Positions 54,004 through 63,005 of a DNA stretch of 64,000 bases are shown in pieces. The notes beneath the pieces were generated by a model. It saw nothing but the letters and a program-made list of their open reading frames with translations, ran no database searches and was not told the DNA's origin. Source of the DNA: an uncultured Bacteroidota bacterium (GTDB taxonomy: Bacteria; Bacteroidota; Bacteroidia; Flavobacteriales; Flavobacteriaceae); the NCBI GenBank assembly GCA_913062555.1, contig CAJXVU010000015.1:1-64000 (forward strand). Reading direction: 5' to 3'. The first letter of the stretch is position 1; the number at the start of each line of letters is the position of its first letter. The position numbers were made by a program, and so were the translations under genes.

Positions 54004-55077
54004 ATGAGCTTACTTATATTTTATGGAATCATTTCTATATTCTTTTCTTTTTTATGTTCCATATTAGAAGCCGTGTTGCTTAGTGTTACCCCTACTTTTA
54101 TAAATATTAAAAAAGCAGAAGGTAAGGGCTATGCAAAAACACTTGAAGCACTAAAAAAAGATGTAGACAGGCCTTTAATTGCCATTTTAACACTTAATAC
54201 TGTCGCACATACCGTTGGTGCTATATTAGTTGGGGCACAGGCAAAATCTGTATTTAATGATGAAGGAAATGCTGTATTTATTGTATCGGCATTAATGACA
54301 ATTTTAATTTTAATTGCCTCCGAAATTATTCCAAAAACTATCGGTGCAACTTACTGGAAACAACTCGTAGGAATATCAACTACTATTTTAAATGGCCTCA
54401 TATTTTTCTTTACATGGACAGGTATCATTTGGGTGCTCCGTTTATTCACCAAACTCTTTGGTAAAGCTGGTCATGGAAGTGTCTTAAGTCGTGAAGATTT
54501 TCATGCCATGACCCAAATTGCTGAAGATGAAGGAGTTTTTCATGAATCGGAAAGCAAAGTCATTAAAAATATGCTGGCTTTTAAAGACGTGATGGCCAAA
54601 GATATTATGACCCCAAGAACCGTAATGAAACTCGCTGACGAGACCTCAACGGTAGAATCCTTTTTTAACGACAATCAGAATCTGCGTTTCTCGAGAATCC
54701 CTGTTTATAAAGATAGTGCAGACAATATTACCGGCTTAGTTCTTAAAGACGATGTTTATAAAGAAATGGCCAATGATAATAATTTTAAAAAGCTGTCTGA
54801 AATAAAACGAAATATTATCGTTATTAATAGAAACATACCCATTCCAAAATTATTAGATCAGTTAGTGGAAAATAAAAATCATATGGCATTGGTCGTTGAT
54901 GAATACGGATCAGTAAGTGGTTTGGTAACCATGGAAGATGTGATTGAAACTTTACTTGGGATTGAGATTATGGATGAAAGTGATAATGTTGCCGATCTAC
55001 AATTATTAGCGCGAAAAAGCTGGGAAACCAGAGCGAAACGCTTAGGAATAATTGAAGAAAATAAATCAGACGATTAA
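54004..55077 (+). CDS. CNNM/CBS-domain transporter-like protein (hemolysin C family)
   Basis: A 357-residue membrane protein with an N-terminal CNNM (DUF21) domain of about four helices (EAVLLSVTPTFINIKKAEGK; ASEIIPKTIGATYWK), then two CBS domains (residues about 195-320: DIMTPRTVMKLADETSTVES; MALVVDEYGSVSGLVTMEDV). CNNM proteins are linked to Mg2+ efflux or homeostasis. It resembles GldE from Bacteroidota gliding machinery in its N-terminus but is shorter and lacks the CorC/HlyC C-terminal domain. Confidence 0.9.
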   Translation: MSLLIFYGIISIFFSFLCSILEAVLLSVTPTFINIKKAEGKGYAKTLEALKKDVDRPLIAILTLNTVAHTVGAILVGAQAKSVFNDEGNAVFIVSALMTILILIASEIIPKTIGATYWKQLVGISTTILNGLIFFFTWTGIIWVLRLFTKLFGKAGHGSVLSREDFHAMTQIAEDEGVFHESESKVIKNMLAFKDVMAKDIMTPRTVMKLADETSTVESFFNDNQNLRFSRIPVYKDSADNITGLVLKDDVYKEMANDNNFKKLSEIKRNIIVINRNIPIPKLLDQLVENKNHMALVVDEYGSVSGLVTMEDVIETLLGIEIMDESDNVADLQLLARKSWETRAKRLGIIEENKSDD

Positions 55078-55080
55078 AAG

Positions 55081-55554
55081 ATGGAAATTTGTATAATAAA
55101 CACTCCCCTCGGAGTTGCTAAAATAAGTGGCGATATTGAAGGAATTGCTTCGGTATCTATTTTAAATTCTAATGAAACTATTTCAGATATCATTCCTGAA
55201 GAACTTCAAGACTGTGTCTATCAACTTCAGGAATATTTTCAGCGTTCACGTAACACTTTCAATTTAAAGTTAAACCCTCAAGGCACCGATTTTCAAAAAA
55301 ACATATGGCGCTTATTACAAACCATTCCTTTTGGAAAAACCTTATCATACTTAGACCTCTCCAAACAATTTGGAGACACAAAAGCAATTCGTGCAGTAGC
55401 GGCAGCCAATGGTAAAAATCCACTTTGGATTATCATACCCTGTCACCGCGTCATTGGAAGTGATGGAAGTTTAACCGGATATGCCGGTGGATTGCACAGA
55501 AAACAATGGCTGCTAGAGCACGAAAGCCCCTACAAACAGCAATCGCTCTTTTAA
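55081..55554 (+). CDS. ogt: Methylated-DNA--protein-cysteine methyltransferase
   Basis: A 157-residue suicide enzyme that removes alkyl groups from O6-alkylguanine. The acceptor Cys121 lies in IIPCHRVIG; the helix-turn-helix region reads KTLSYLDLSKQFGDTKAIRA and the C-terminal YAGGLHRKQWLLEHE is complete. It starts 3 bases after the CNNM gene, so the two may be co-transcribed. Confidence 0.93.
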   Translation: MEICIINTPLGVAKISGDIEGIASVSILNSNETISDIIPEELQDCVYQLQEYFQRSRNTFNLKLNPQGTDFQKNIWRLLQTIPFGKTLSYLDLSKQFGDTKAIRAVAAANGKNPLWIIIPCHRVIGSDGSLTGYAGGLHRKQWLLEHESPYKQQSLF

Positions 55555-55597
55555 ATTGCTAATTTCTTATATTTAAGAATAATTTATACCCATAAAA

Positions 55598-56752
55598 ATG
55601 AAATTTTTAAAAAAACTCCTTAAAGGCATTCTCGTTTTCCTTGGATTACTAATCGTAGCACTTTATATTTTTGATTATGATTATATGCTTAAAGCCGTCC
55701 GAACAATTTACGCAAAAGGGCATAAAACAGCTTACTTAGAGGATTACAAACAGTTTGATAACCGTACTATTGAAAATGGCGAAGGTCAAGCATGGCATTT
55801 ACATAAAGACTACAATTCTGTAAAGGAAACAGCAGTCCTTGAAAAACTCAACGAAGATAAAGGGACTATTGCATATGTTATTATAAAAAATGACAGTATC
55901 TGGTTCGAGAATTATTACGATGGATTTAATAAAGACTCTAAAAGTAATTCCTTTTCTATGGCCAAAAGCATGATCTCTGCTATGCTTGGTAAAGCAATCA
56001 TGGATGGTAAAATTAAAAGTTTGGATCAACCTGTTGGTGATTTCTACCCAGAATTTAAAGATGGGCTGGCAGCGAAAATGACTGTTGGCGATTTATCCTC
56101 AATGGCCTCAGGACTCAATTGGGACGAATCGTATTATTCACCATTTTCAATTACGACAAGAGCCTATTTTTATGATGACCTAGAAAAGATGATGCTCACC
56201 GTAAAAGTTACTGAAGAACCCGGGCAGTCCTACAAATACTTAAGTGGTAATACACAACTTTTAGGAATGGTCATTGAGAAAGCAACTGGTGTAAAATTAT
56301 CAAACTATTTAAGCGATAGTTTTTGGAGACCATTAGGGGCTGAAAACGAAGCCTATTGGCAAATAGACAGTGAAAAAGAAGGTCTTGAAAAAGCCTATTG
56401 TTGTGTGGCAAGTAATGCTCGTGATTTTGCGCGTTTTGGGAAATTATACAAGCAACAGGGTCAATGGAACGGACAACAATTATTAGATTCGACATTTATT
56501 GCAAAATCCATAAAACCTCGGTTCGCAAAAAGCCCGGAATATGGATATGGCTGGTGGTTAGCTACACATAATAACAAAGATGTGTTTTATATGAGAGGGC
56601 ATTTAGGGCAATTGGTTATTGTAATCCCTGAAGATGATCTTATAGTAGTACGCCTAGGGCATCTCATAGCAAAAACGGACCTAAGTGTTGGGCCTCACTC
56701 TCCAGATTTTTTCACTTATATTGACGAAGCTTACAAAATGATGGATAAGTAA
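55598..56752 (+). CDS. Membrane-anchored serine hydrolase, beta-lactamase-related
   Basis: A 384-residue protein with an N-terminal anchor helix (GILVFLGLLIVALYIFDY). SxxK is Ser120-Met-Ala-Lys123 in SNSFSMAKSM, the second box is YKYLSGN (Tyr-x-x-Gly/Asn-like) and the third is RGHLGQ. The arrangement matches the 6-aminohexanoate-dimer hydrolase-like group within the beta-lactamase superfamily. A short disulfide-prone CC pair (AYCCVASN) is present. It stands at 43 bases after the ogt stop. Confidence 0.88.
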   Translation: MKFLKKLLKGILVFLGLLIVALYIFDYDYMLKAVRTIYAKGHKTAYLEDYKQFDNRTIENGEGQAWHLHKDYNSVKETAVLEKLNEDKGTIAYVIIKNDSIWFENYYDGFNKDSKSNSFSMAKSMISAMLGKAIMDGKIKSLDQPVGDFYPEFKDGLAAKMTVGDLSSMASGLNWDESYYSPFSITTRAYFYDDLEKMMLTVKVTEEPGQSYKYLSGNTQLLGMVIEKATGVKLSNYLSDSFWRPLGAENEAYWQIDSEKEGLEKAYCCVASNARDFARFGKLYKQQGQWNGQQLLDSTFIAKSIKPRFAKSPEYGYGWWLATHNNKDVFYMRGHLGQLVIVIPEDDLIVVRLGHLIAKTDLSVGPHSPDFFTYIDEAYKMMDK

Positions 56753-56791
56753 TATTATTAATAGTAATTTCTGCGCTCAAGGAAAATAGTT

Positions 56792-57505
56792 ATGATTAGT
56801 AAACTCCATTTAGAAAACATCTTATTTCTAGACATTGAAACCGTTCCCGAAGTACAACATTTTTCGGAATTGGATCACAGTAAACAAGAGCTTTGGGAAA
56901 GTAAATCAAGATACCAACGTAAAGAGGAATTCTCCGCAGAGGAGTTTTATGAGCGTGCCGGGATATGGGCTGAATTTGGTAAAATAGTATGTATTTCGGT
57001 GGGATATTTCACCTTCCAAGGTGATCTTCGAAAGTTTCGAACTACCTCATTTTATGGAGATGAAATACAACTTTTAAAAGACTTCAAAATTTTACTCAAT
57101 TCTCATTTTAATCAAACAAAGCATTTACTATGTGCGCATAATGGTAAAGAATTTGATTTTCCTTATATCGCACGCCGTATGATAATCAACAATATTGAAT
57201 TGCCTAATAAACTCAATATGTTTGGTAAAAAACCATGGGAAGTACCTCATCTAGATACCTTAGATTTATGGAAATTTGGGGATTATAAAAATTATACCTC
57301 ATTAAAATTATTGACCAATGTACTTGGTATTCCATCTCCAAAAGATGATATCGATGGTAGCGAGGTGTATCGTGTCTATTATGAAGAAAACGAAATAGAT
57401 CGTATTATTGTCTATTGTGAGAAAGACACCATTGCCGTTGCTCAAATATTTCTTAGGCTTAGAGGCGAAACTATTTTAAGTAATGACGAGATCACACACA
57501 TCTAA
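56792..57505 (+). CDS. 3'-5' exonuclease (RNase H-like, DEDDy type)
   Basis: A 237-residue protein with the DnaQ-like exonuclease fold. Exo I is FLDIETVPE (Asp14, Glu16), Exo II CAHNGKEFDFPYIARRM, Exo III IIVYCEKDTIAVAQIF (Tyr and Asp). The family is the predicted PolB-like 3'-5' exonuclease that occurs without a polymerase. DNA repair or RNA processing is likely. Confidence 0.9.
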   Translation: MISKLHLENILFLDIETVPEVQHFSELDHSKQELWESKSRYQRKEEFSAEEFYERAGIWAEFGKIVCISVGYFTFQGDLRKFRTTSFYGDEIQLLKDFKILLNSHFNQTKHLLCAHNGKEFDFPYIARRMIINNIELPNKLNMFGKKPWEVPHLDTLDLWKFGDYKNYTSLKLLTNVLGIPSPKDDIDGSEVYRVYYEENEIDRIIVYCEKDTIAVAQIFLRLRGETILSNDEITHI

Positions 57506-57566
57506 AAACTAGTAGGGTTTCAATCAAGATAAATTCATTATTTCTTTTTTAAGAGCACAGATATCT

Positions 57567-57574
57567 TATTTTTG
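57567..57574 (+). promoter_or_regulatory. Candidate -7 box (TATTTTTG) for the oxidoreductase gene
   Basis: TATTTTTG matches TAnnTTTG, with a T-rich block (TTTCTTTTTT) about 20 bases upstream in the place of the -33 element. It lies 72 bases before the ATG at 57646. Confidence 0.45.
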
Positions 57575-57645
57575 ATATCCTTACTACAAATTATTCTTGT
57601 TATTAAGGCACGGACTAACCAATACTACAGACTAAAAATACAATT

Positions 57646-58998
57646 ATGAGTTCAAGAAGAAAATTTATTAAAAAATCAACAGTTCTTGGCGCTGGCATTA
57701 TGATGGCTCCAAGTTTAACATTTGGTATGAGTAAACCCCAAGACAAATTAAAAGTTGGAATGATTGGTGTTGGACTTCGAGGTACAAACCACTTAAACAA
57801 CGTTTTATTAAGAGATGACGTTCTTGTGACTGCCATTTGTGACATTGATCCTAATCGAATTTCAATTGCTTTAGATATGATTTCAAAATCAGGGGATCCA
57901 GCTCCAAAGGTATTTGGAAAAGGTGATTTAGATTATAGAAATTTATTAGATTTAAAAGAGGTTGATGCCGTAATTATTGCCACCCCTTGGCTCTGGCATA
58001 CGCGTATGGCCAAAGACGCGATGCTCGCAGGAAAATATGCAGGGTTAGAAGTCTCGGCAGCCAATACTATGGAAGAATGTTGGGACTTGGTAAACACACA
58101 TGAACAAACAGGAACTCATATGATGATTCTTGAAAATGTTAACTACCGAAGAGACATCATGGCTGTTTTAAATATGGTAAAACAAAATGTTTTTGGCGAA
58201 TTGGTTCATTTTAGATGTGGTTACCAGCACGACTTGCGTTTTGTAAAACTAAATGATGGAAAATCAGCCTATGGAAAGGGTGTTGAATTTGGTGATAAAG
58301 GGATCTCAGAATCAGCATGGCGTACACAACATTCTTTGTTGAGAAATGCCGATGTATACCCAACACACGGTGTGGGACCTATTGCTGTTATGGACAATAT
58401 TAATAGAGGCAATCGCTTTACATCACTAACTTCAACAGCAACAAAAGCTATAGGTATTCATAATTATATTGTGGAGCATGGCGGAAAAGATCACCCCAAT
58501 GCAAAACTAAAATTTAAACAAGGTGACGTGATTACAACCACTATTGAAACTGCCAATGGCGAATCAATTATTGTTACTCATGACTGTAATTTACCAAGAC
58601 CTTACTCATTAGGGTTTAGAGTTCAAGGTGCAAATGGACTATGGGAAGTTGATGGAAATCGCATGTATATAGAAGGACAATCCAAGCCTCATCGTTGGGA
58701 TGAAGCCGATGAGTGGCTGAAAAAATACGATCACCCTTTATGGCAAAAATATGGCGAAAAAGCAATGGGTGCAGGACATGGAGGCATGGACTTTTTCGTA
58801 ATACAGGCCTTTGTAGAATCAGCAAAACAAAACATTGCTCCACCAATGGATGCTTATGATGCTGCTGCTTGGAGCGCCATAACACCATTGTCTGAATTAT
58901 CAATTGAAAATAACGGAGAGCCTCAAGATTTTCCAGATTTCACCAGAGGTATGTGGATTAAACGCAAGCCTTATAACTGGATAAAAGACTCTTATTAA
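57646..58998 (+). CDS. Secreted Gfo/Idh/MocA oxidoreductase, GH109-like
   Basis: A 450-residue protein with a twin-Arg signal (SSRRKFIKKSTVLGAGIMMA), so it is folded with NAD(P) in the cytoplasm before export. The Rossmann fold is GMIGVGLRGTNHLNNVLL. ENVNYRRDIMAVLNM and VYPTHGVGPIAVMDNINRGN match the GH109 group (NAD-dependent glycosidases that act by transient 3-oxidation). The family also includes plain glycoside 3-dehydrogenases, so the reaction is uncertain. It is followed by a strong terminator, then a LamG/SARP-like regulator gene. Confidence 0.9.
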   Translation: MSSRRKFIKKSTVLGAGIMMAPSLTFGMSKPQDKLKVGMIGVGLRGTNHLNNVLLRDDVLVTAICDIDPNRISIALDMISKSGDPAPKVFGKGDLDYRNLLDLKEVDAVIIATPWLWHTRMAKDAMLAGKYAGLEVSAANTMEECWDLVNTHEQTGTHMMILENVNYRRDIMAVLNMVKQNVFGELVHFRCGYQHDLRFVKLNDGKSAYGKGVEFGDKGISESAWRTQHSLLRNADVYPTHGVGPIAVMDNINRGNRFTSLTSTATKAIGIHNYIVEHGGKDHPNAKLKFKQGDVITTTIETANGESIIVTHDCNLPRPYSLGFRVQGANGLWEVDGNRMYIEGQSKPHRWDEADEWLKKYDHPLWQKYGEKAMGAGHGGMDFFVIQAFVESAKQNIAPPMDAYDAAAWSAITPLSELSIENNGEPQDFPDFTRGMWIKRKPYNWIKDSY

Positions 58999-59024
58999 AA
59001 CTTTATTTTAATAAATTATTTCTT

Positions 59025-59057
59025 AACCTTCAAACAAAAATTTGAAGGTTTTTTTAT
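59025..59057 (+). terminator. Terminator after the GH109-like gene
   Basis: A perfect 10-base stem (AACCTTCAAA / TTTGAAGGTT) with a 6-base loop followed by a T run. It lies 27 bases after the stop. Confidence 0.88.
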
Positions 59058-59129
59058 TGCCCTTTTTTAAGCTTACATCCCGTTATTTATTTTGTTACAT
59101 TTGTTTGCACCAGATATGCATTTACATTT

Positions 59130-61436
59130 TTGAAGAAGATAATTTCATATTACGTTTTACAAGGTTTAATCTTACTGTTTGTTTGCTCAAGTAGTGCGCA
59201 ATCCTATAATTCGCTTTCTAATGAACAAAAATTAGAACTTCGCTTACGCAGTCATCTATTAATAAACCCAAAAACAATTGACGAAGTTTCATTAGATTCC
59301 ATATTACAATCTAAATCTCCTTTAGCTGTAGAATATAATGATCTCAATGATTTGAATTTTATTGAAACACTTATAAATCAACATCAAGGTCTCGTCATTA
59401 TAAATGCCCGGAATATAGATACATTAATTCAAATCAGTGGTTCAGCCATCTATCTTGAAACTACTGATATTGAATCCATTAATTTAGAAACTTTAAAAAT
59501 TACCGACAGTACGATTATCCGTTTTGAGGGTCTGGAACCTTTAGGTCGTGTAAATTATTTAAATGATACAACCATCAGCGATAGCTTGCTTTTTAATTTA
59601 TGGAGTTGGTCTGGTAAATTACCAAATTTTATAGCCACAGATAGCAGTACTCTAAAAAAAGCCCAGCGTTTGGTGATGATGTTTAATGATACCCAAAAGA
59701 TATTTGGAGTCGTTAAAACCGAGCATCGGCTTTTAGAAAATGTATCATTCAAAAATTTCGATCATCGTAAGGCTAATGGCTATTTCAGTTTTCCTTTGGT
59801 GAGAAAAGATGGCCGATTACCCGCTTTAACTCCGCATAAAGCGGGATACCATTTTTCACCCGATATTATTTTTACGACACCAGAAAACAGGAACAATCAA
59901 AAAGAATTTGTTGGCTTCCCTTTAGATCCTGTATTTGGACTATCAGATCACTTCAAGTTTGAAAAAACCATAAAAAATAAAATTCGAAACAACACTGAAG
60001 AAATCATCTCTAATGGTGTTGAGGTTACCAAGGATAGTATTCGTAAATCGGTAGGTTATTTCAATAATCGCGCCTATATAGATACTGGTCTTGACAGCAG
60101 AACAGCATTAAAATCAAGTTTTACCATTTCCGCCTGGATAAAACCAACCGAATTAGGGTTCGCCAATAGCATCCTCGGGAAAGGCTATAATTTTGTGTTG
60201 AAAATTCATGAAGGATTCTTAACCTTTACCATGGCCGGGGTAAAAGATTATATCTCGGAGTCGTCACCAATTCCTATCAATGAATGGACCCATGTGGCTC
60301 TAGTACATTCTGAAACTAATAATGATCTAAAATTTTATCTAAATGGTGTACTAACGGATCAGGTAAAATTAATTTCCGATTATGTGACTTCCGATTATAA
60401 TTTACTTATTGGAAGTGATTTATGGGAAGAATTTTTTATTGGCTATTTAGATGATATTAAAATCTGGGAGCGAGAGTTAAACGGTGCCGAAATTGAAAAT
60501 CAATATCTAAAATTAAACACAGAAGATCATACCCTTAACTCCTATATCATCGCTGGATTTACAATCTTGATTTTCTTTGGGTTTATTTTATATTTCAAAT
60601 GGCGTGCGTCAAAAAGAATCCATAAGTTAAACGCCGAACGTAATGTGTTTCCAACTGCAACAACATTAAAAACCATTGACCCCATATCGGCAAATTATAA
60701 GGAAAAAATATTTTGTTTTGGCACCTTACAAATAATTAATGCCAACGACATTGATATTGCAACAAAATTATCTCCAAAGCTCAAACAGTTATTTCTGATT
60801 ATATTTTTACATAGCAATACTGAGAAAAGAGGAATTAACACCAAGAAGCTCACCGAAATTCTTTGGCCAGGGATGAGTGCTCAAAGTGCCAAAAATACTA
60901 GAGGTACTAACATTCAAAACTTGAGATCAATTTTATCCTCATGTTCAGAAATTAATTTAGTGTTTCAAAATAAGCTCTGGACTATAGACATAGGAGAGCA
61001 ATGCTATTGTGATTTTCATTTCACCAATAATTATTTAGCCTTATTATCAACTGAGCAATATCCACTAACACTTTTAGAAACCGAACTGTTTAAAATCCTT
61101 CCTCCACTAAAAAGAGGGCGCCTTTTAACTAATAGCAATGCCTCTTGGCTAGATCCATATATTGAAAAGTTTTCTAATCAAATTATTGAACAATGTTTTA
61201 AGTGTATTGATATTTTAAGCATTGAGAAACACAATGACTTGCTTTTGGATCTCGTAGAAATAATTTACCTCTATGACGATTTAAATGAAAAGGCAATGCG
61301 TCTAAAGCTCCAGATTCTAATCAAACAAGGTAAATTGAGTTTGGCCCATACGGTTTATGACAACTTCGTAAAACTATACCAAAAACTATATAAAGAAGAC
61401 TATACAATTTCTTTTGAAACTAGTCTTTCTGAATAA
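59130..61436 (+). CDS. Membrane-spanning regulator: signal peptide, LamG sensor domain, TM helix, SARP/BTAD-like DNA-binding part
   Basis: The 768-residue protein uses TTG at 59130 as start, which gives a signal peptide (GLILLFVCSSSAQ). Residues about 25-300 are an unfamiliar beta-rich part, residues about 325-465 a LamG/concanavalin-like domain (SFTISAWIKPTELGFANSIL ... INEWTHVALVHSETNNDLKF), and residues 472-492 a membrane helix followed by basic KWRASKRIHK. The cytoplasmic part (residues about 520-768) resembles a winged helix (INTKKLTEILWPGMSAQSAK, NTRGTNIQNLRSIL) plus a BTAD-like helical domain at the end. It looks like a one-component transcription factor that senses a glycan outside. 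It sits between two oxidoreductase genes. Confidence 0.82.
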   Translation: MKKIISYYVLQGLILLFVCSSSAQSYNSLSNEQKLELRLRSHLLINPKTIDEVSLDSILQSKSPLAVEYNDLNDLNFIETLINQHQGLVIINARNIDTLIQISGSAIYLETTDIESINLETLKITDSTIIRFEGLEPLGRVNYLNDTTISDSLLFNLWSWSGKLPNFIATDSSTLKKAQRLVMMFNDTQKIFGVVKTEHRLLENVSFKNFDHRKANGYFSFPLVRKDGRLPALTPHKAGYHFSPDIIFTTPENRNNQKEFVGFPLDPVFGLSDHFKFEKTIKNKIRNNTEEIISNGVEVTKDSIRKSVGYFNNRAYIDTGLDSRTALKSSFTISAWIKPTELGFANSILGKGYNFVLKIHEGFLTFTMAGVKDYISESSPIPINEWTHVALVHSETNNDLKFYLNGVLTDQVKLISDYVTSDYNLLIGSDLWEEFFIGYLDDIKIWERELNGAEIENQYLKLNTEDHTLNSYIIAGFTILIFFGFILYFKWRASKRIHKLNAERNVFPTATTLKTIDPISANYKEKIFCFGTLQIINANDIDIATKLSPKLKQLFLIIFLHSNTEKRGINTKKLTEILWPGMSAQSAKNTRGTNIQNLRSILSSCSEINLVFQNKLWTIDIGEQCYCDFHFTNNYLALLSTEQYPLTLLETELFKILPPLKRGRLLTNSNASWLDPYIEKFSNQIIEQCFKCIDILSIEKHNDLLLDLVEIIYLYDDLNEKAMRLKLQILIKQGKLSLAHTVYDNFVKLYQKLYKEDYTISFETSLSE

Positions 61437-61717
61437 TATATTTGACTCACGAAGGATTTTATTACGCGCTGTTTACACGTAAGTTAACTCTAGATCCTTT
61501 TTTAACATGATTCCCGTATGTTAAATTCTTATATTCAACTTCACGTCTCCAGCATTGACTAAAGCACAATCTTAAATTTTTTAATCTATAGATTTTAAAA
61601 ATAAGTCCCTTTCGGCGAAATTATTTTTGTATTTTTAATTTTATTACCCCATCTGTTACCCCTGTTTTTACACAAGACCTTATTCTTTTGTTATCTAGAA
61701 TTAAAAACAATTGATAT

Positions 61718-62986
61718 ATGGACAATAAATCAACCAATCGAAGAGATTTTGTTAAAAAAAGCATAGCCGTAGCTGCTGGCATATCTATCATTCCAAGATA
61801 TGTCATGGGAGGAAATGGTTTTATAGCCCCAAGTGACCAACTTACCAAAGCTGTAATAGGCGTTGGAGGAATGGGTCAGGGACACTTAGGATATGAAGGC
61901 ACAAAGTTATTAGCAATTTGCGATGCCGATGGTAATCATTTAGCAAACACCCTTAAAAAAGTTGGAAACGACGTCAAAGGTTACCGCGATTTTAGAGAGG
62001 TACTTGCTAGGCCTGATATTGATATTGTTCATATTGCAACTCCTCCCCATTGGCATGGTATTATGTCTGTAATGGCAGCAGAAGCAGGAAAAGATGTTTG
62101 GTGTGAAAAACCAATGACAAGAACCATTGGTGAAGGAAAACGTGTTGTTGAAGCCATGAAAGAACACGGTAAAATGTTTAGATTAAATACTTGGTTCCGT
62201 TTTAAAGACAACTTTTATGGGATGGGAACTCCAGTAAAAAAACTTAAAAAAGTTGTGGATAGTGGCGCCTTAGGATGGCCATTAAAAGTAACGATTAGCG
62301 GAGTAACTGGATTTAACTGGAAATTTTATTGGGTAGGAAAGGAAAATCTAAAACCTCAACCTGTACCAGATCAATTAGACTATAATATGTGGTTAGGCCC
62401 GGCACCCGAAAAACCGTATCATCCTCATAGAGTACACTCAACATTCAGAGGCTACTGGGATTATGATGGTGGTGGATTAGGAGATATGGGGCAGCATTAT
62501 ATTGATCCTGTGCAATACTTTTTAGGAAAAGATAATACCAGTCCTGTAAAAGTAGAAGTTGACGCACCACAGCAACATTATGATGCCATTGGTACCTGGC
62601 GCAAAATCACATATACATATGCCGACGGCTGTCAAATTATTTTAGACGGTGAGAATGCAGACAAAAATGCAGCTTATATTGAAGGCCCCGATGGAAAAAT
62701 ATTTAATGGTTTTAAATCTACAATTCCAAATATTGAAGGCTTAATCAATAGTATACCAGACCCTGAAGAACAAATAAGCATATTTACCGAATCTGTGAAA
62801 ACACGTCAGAAGTTTGCTTTAAACGAAGAAAATGGTCATCGTTCAGCCACCATAGTAAATATGGGAATTATAGCGCTTCGTTTAGGAAGAACTTTGGAAT
62901 TTGATCCGGTAAAACAGGAATTTGTGAACGACGAAGAAGCGAACAGACTTATAGATCAACCAATGCGTAACTCTTGGGCATACTAA
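61718..62986 (+). CDS. Secreted Gfo/Idh/MocA oxidoreductase
   Basis: A 422-residue protein with a twin-Arg signal (STNRRDFVKKSIAVAAGISI). The Rossmann loop GVGGMGQGHLGYEG is followed by the family's CEKPMTRTIGEGKRVVEAM and the C-terminal oxidoreductase domain (YWDYDGGGLGDMGQHYIDPV). It is not the GH109 subgroup, since YRRD and HGVGP are missing. It lies 19 bases before a HEAT-repeat gene that in relatives is fused to DUF1080, so both may act in the oxidation and cleavage of glycosides in the periplasm. Confidence 0.92.
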   Translation: MDNKSTNRRDFVKKSIAVAAGISIIPRYVMGGNGFIAPSDQLTKAVIGVGGMGQGHLGYEGTKLLAICDADGNHLANTLKKVGNDVKGYRDFREVLARPDIDIVHIATPPHWHGIMSVMAAEAGKDVWCEKPMTRTIGEGKRVVEAMKEHGKMFRLNTWFRFKDNFYGMGTPVKKLKKVVDSGALGWPLKVTISGVTGFNWKFYWVGKENLKPQPVPDQLDYNMWLGPAPEKPYHPHRVHSTFRGYWDYDGGGLGDMGQHYIDPVQYFLGKDNTSPVKVEVDAPQQHYDAIGTWRKITYTYADGCQIILDGENADKNAAYIEGPDGKIFNGFKSTIPNIEGLINSIPDPEEQISIFTESVKTRQKFALNEENGHRSATIVNMGIIALRLGRTLEFDPVKQEFVNDEEANRLIDQPMRNSWAY

Positions 62987-63005
62987 CCAATTTAAGACAT
63001 TCAAA

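Noticed and set aside
59130-61436. Hybrid two-component sensor
   Set aside because: No histidine kinase, receiver or AraC-type domain is present; the cytoplasmic part looks like a winged helix plus BTAD-like helices.
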